Positions 61,961 through 64,000 of a DNA stretch of 64,000 bases are shown piece after piece. A program made the position numbers and the translations under genes. Source of the stretch: Ferrimonas sp048263965 (GTDB taxonomy: Bacteria; Pseudomonadota; Gammaproteobacteria; Enterobacterales; Shewanellaceae); assembly GCF_048263965.1 (NCBI RefSeq), contig NZ_JBLXDO010000011.1, forward strand, positions 62,001 through 126,000. The letters are read 5' to 3'. The notes beneath the pieces were generated by a model, which worked only from the letters and a program-made list of their open reading frames with translations, was not told the origin of the DNA and did no database searches. Within the stretch, counting starts at the first letter, position 1. Each line of letters begins with the position of its first letter.

Positions 61961-63868
61961 TTACTTGGACAGTTCCAGCCACAGGCTGTTCATCTGGGCC
62001 ACGAACTGGGAGGGATCCTCCAGGCTGCCGCGCTCCGCCAGCATCGCCTGGGACAGCAGCAGTTCGGCCCACTTGCCGAAGCGCTCCTCATCCTGCTCCT
62101 GCTCCAGCTTGGCCACCAGGGGGTGCTCCAGGTTCAGTTCGAACACCGGCTTCACCTCTGGTACCTCCTGGCCCATCGCCTTCATCATCTTCACCATCTG
62201 ACTGGACATATCCTGATCAGAGGTCACGATGCAGGAGGGGGAATCGGTCAGGCGCTGGGAGACTTTCACCTCCTTCACCTTGTCACCCAGAGACTCCTGG
62301 AAACGGGTCAGCAGCGCTTGGTGCTCCTGGGCCTGCTTCTCGGCCTCGGCCTTCTCCTCGTCGGACTCGGGCAGCTGCAGGTCACCCTGGGTCACAGAGA
62401 CGAACTGCTTACCGTCGAACTCAGTCAGGTGGCTCATCAGCCACTCATCGATGCGCTCGGACATCAGCAGCACTTCGATGCCCTTCTTACGCAGCAGCTC
62501 CAGGTGGGGGCTGTTCTTGGCCGCCTGGTAGCTGTCGGCAACGATGTAGTAGATCTTATCCTGGCCTTCGATGGCGCGGCTCAGGTACTCCTCCAGGGAG
62601 ACGGTCTCGGCGCTGGTGTCGTTGTGAGTCGAGGCAAAGCGCAGCAGCTTGGCGATCTTCTCCTTGTTGCCCTGGTCCTCCGCCGGGCCCTCTTTCAGCA
62701 CGTTACCGAACTCGCCCCAGAACTTCTGGTACTTCTCGGCATCGTTGGAGGCCATGCGCTCCAGCATGGTAAGCACCCGCTTGGTCAGGGCGCTGCGCAG
62801 ACTCTGGGTGACCTTGTTGTCCTGCAGAATCTCACGGGAGACGTTCAGCGGCAGGTCGTTGGAATCCAGCAGGCCTTTAACAAAGCGCAGGTACTGAGGC
62901 ATAAACTGCTCGGCGTCGTCCATGATGAACACCCGCTGCACGTAAAGCTTCAGTCCCTGCTGACGCTCACGGTTCCACAGGTCAAAGGGGGCACGGCCAG
63001 GGATGTACAGCAGAGAGGTGTACTCCTGCTTACCCTCAACCTTGTTGTGTACCCAGGCCAGGGGATCCTCAAAGTCGTGGGCGACGTGCTTGTAGAACTC
63101 CTGATACTCCTCCTCGGAAATATCGGACTTGTTGCGGGTCCACAGGGCAGTGGCCTTGTTCACCCCGCTCCACTGGCCCTCGGTGGCGGGGATGGTCTCG
63201 CCATCCTGCTCACGCTCAGGCTCGCCCTCCTGCCACATCTCCACCGGGATGGAGATGTGATCAGAGTATTTACCGATGATGGACTTCAGGCGCCACTCAT
63301 CCAGGAACTCCTTCTCCTCATCCCGCAGGTGCAGGATGATGTCGGTACCGCGCTGGGCCTTCTCGATGTTGGCCACGGTGAAGTCACCCTCACCGGCGGA
63401 CTCCCACTGGACACCGGCGTCGGCATCGAAGCCCGCGGCGCGGGAGCGTACGGTCACCCTGTCGGCCACGATAAAGGCGGAGTAGAAACCCACGCCGAAC
63501 TGGCCAATCAACTGGGAGTCTTTGGCGGCGTCGCCGGAGAGCTGGGAGAAGAAGTCGGCGGTGCCGGATTTGGCGATGGTGCCCAGGTGCTCAATCACCT
63601 CGTCGCGGGTCATGCCGATGCCGTTGTCGCTGATGGTCAGGGTACCGGCATCGGTGTCGACGCTCAGGCGAACCCGCAGTTCGCCGTCGCCCTGATACAG
63701 GTCGGCGTCGGACAGGGCGCGGTAGCGCAGTTTATCGGCGGCGTCGGCGGCGTTGGACACCAGCTCGCGCAAGAAGATTTCCTTGTTGGAATACAGAGAG
63801 TGGGTCATCAGCTTCAGAAGCTGGGACACTTCGGTCTGAAAACCATGGGTTTCCTGTTGCACGGACAT
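61961..63868 (-). CDS. htpG: Chaperone HtpG (Hsp90)
   Basis: The 635-residue protein has the GHKL ATPase N-terminal domain (LYSNKEIFLRELVSNAADAA, then SDNGIGMTRDEV and GQFGVGFYSAF), the middle domain (RVFIMDDAEQFMPQYLRFVK, then DLPLNVSREILQDN), and a C-terminal dimerisation domain without the eukaryotic MEEVD tail. It is an ATP-dependent folding chaperone in the cytoplasm. A clear heat-shock promoter stands just upstream. It heads the htpG-ybbN pair; adk follows, as in E. coli. Confidence 0.98.
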   Translation of the reverse strand: MSVQQETHGFQTEVSQLLKLMTHSLYSNKEIFLRELVSNAADAADKLRYRALSDADLYQGDGELRVRLSVDTDAGTLTISDNGIGMTRDEVIEHLGTIAKSGTADFFSQLSGDAAKDSQLIGQFGVGFYSAFIVADRVTVRSRAAGFDADAGVQWESAGEGDFTVANIEKAQRGTDIILHLRDEEKEFLDEWRLKSIIGKYSDHISIPVEMWQEGEPEREQDGETIPATEGQWSGVNKATALWTRNKSDISEEEYQEFYKHVAHDFEDPLAWVHNKVEGKQEYTSLLYIPGRAPFDLWNRERQQGLKLYVQRVFIMDDAEQFMPQYLRFVKGLLDSNDLPLNVSREILQDNKVTQSLRSALTKRVLTMLERMASNDAEKYQKFWGEFGNVLKEGPAEDQGNKEKIAKLLRFASTHNDTSAETVSLEEYLSRAIEGQDKIYYIVADSYQAAKNSPHLELLRKKGIEVLLMSERIDEWLMSHLTEFDGKQFVSVTQGDLQLPESDEEKAEAEKQAQEHQALLTRFQESLGDKVKEVKVSQRLTDSPSCIVTSDQDMSSQMVKMMKAMGQEVPEVKPVFELNLEHPLVAKLEQEQDEERFGKWAELLLSQAMLAERGSLEDPSQFVAQMNSLWLELSK

Positions 63869-63913
63869 GCTCTATTTCTCCTGGCAGTCTAGGTTGAATC
63901 TGTTCTCTATCTC

Positions 63914-63942
63914 AGATGGGGTCGCCCTCAATGATTTCAACC
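63914..63942 (-). promoter_or_regulatory. Sigma-32 (heat-shock) promoter of htpG
   Basis: On the minus strand GGTTGAAA (63935-63942) and CCCCATCT (63914-63921) are separated by 13 bases, matching the sigma-32 consensus CTTGAAA-(11-16)-CCCCATnT closely. The -10 ends 45 bases upstream of the htpG ATG. Confidence 0.85.
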
Positions 63943-64000
63943 ACTCACAGAAGAATTTTAGGGTGTGTTTCACTTTGATGGTGGTTTTTACACCAATCCC

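Noticed and set aside
61877..63892. Long plus-strand open frame (about 671 codons) opposite htpG
   Set aside because: Antisense shadow of htpG, in which every conserved Hsp90 motif is present on the minus strand.

Overview
The window looks like a chromosomal segment of a GC-rich marine-type gammaproteobacterium close to Shewanella/Ferrimonas (Alteromonadales). This is inferred from gene content and order. Pieces of E. coli-like synteny are kept: comEC-msbA-lpxK-ycaR-kdsB; lolCDE; perM/bepA-yfgD with hda, uraA, upp, purM, purN; and htpG-adk-hemH-gsk. Between them sit families common in that group: CsiV, DUF2066, DUF2069, DUF3010, DUF3943, CSS-EAL proteins, and a nap cluster without napC. The window is almost entirely protein-coding. 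I found no tRNA, rRNA, CRISPR array, insertion sequence or prophage.

Layout. 1-5 kb: the tail of an RND efflux permease, an orphan TonB-dependent receptor, and an exported metallo-beta-lactamase-fold protein overlapping a small membrane protein. 5-11 kb (minus): envelope operon comEC, msbA, lpxK, ycaR, kdsB. 11-15 kb: a DUF2062 protein with a hexanucleotide tract at its 3' end, then lolCDE. 15-20 kb: PilZ-like protein, mfd, csiV. 20-25 kb: acylphosphatase, ycfP, sdaA, queE, perM and a tusA-like gene. 25-29.6 kb: bepA, yfgD, DUF2069, and a large lipoprotein with PKD-like repeats and an HExxH motif. 29.7-36.5 kb: hda, DUF2066, uraA, upp, then purM, purN, nagD. 36.7-40.9 kb: M28 lipoprotein peptidase, Spo0M-like protein, asnB. 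41-49.6 kb: two paralogous CSS-EAL phosphodiesterases on the plus strand flanking a minus-strand napD-napA-napB-porin cluster, then DUF3010. 49.7-54.5 kb: DUF3943 outer-membrane protein, phospholipase A, a chemotaxis receptor and a DUF3313 lipoprotein. 54.6-57.4 kb: a two-gene photolyase/cryptochrome operon. 57.6-64 kb: gsk, hemH, adk, ybbN, htpG, with a clear sigma-32-type promoter before htpG.

Much of the region serves the cell envelope: lipid A assembly and export, lipoprotein release, BepA quality control, PBP1A-related CsiV, PldA and porins. The rest is nucleotide metabolism, protein folding, DNA repair, periplasmic nitrate reduction and c-di-GMP turnover. The least ordinary parts are the HExxH lipoprotein, the nap cluster between CSS-EAL paralogues (with a lipobox-bearing NapB and a 17-bp palindrome upstream), and the DASH-cryptochrome/FeS-photolyase pair. 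I saw nothing that amounts to a clearly new multi-gene system.
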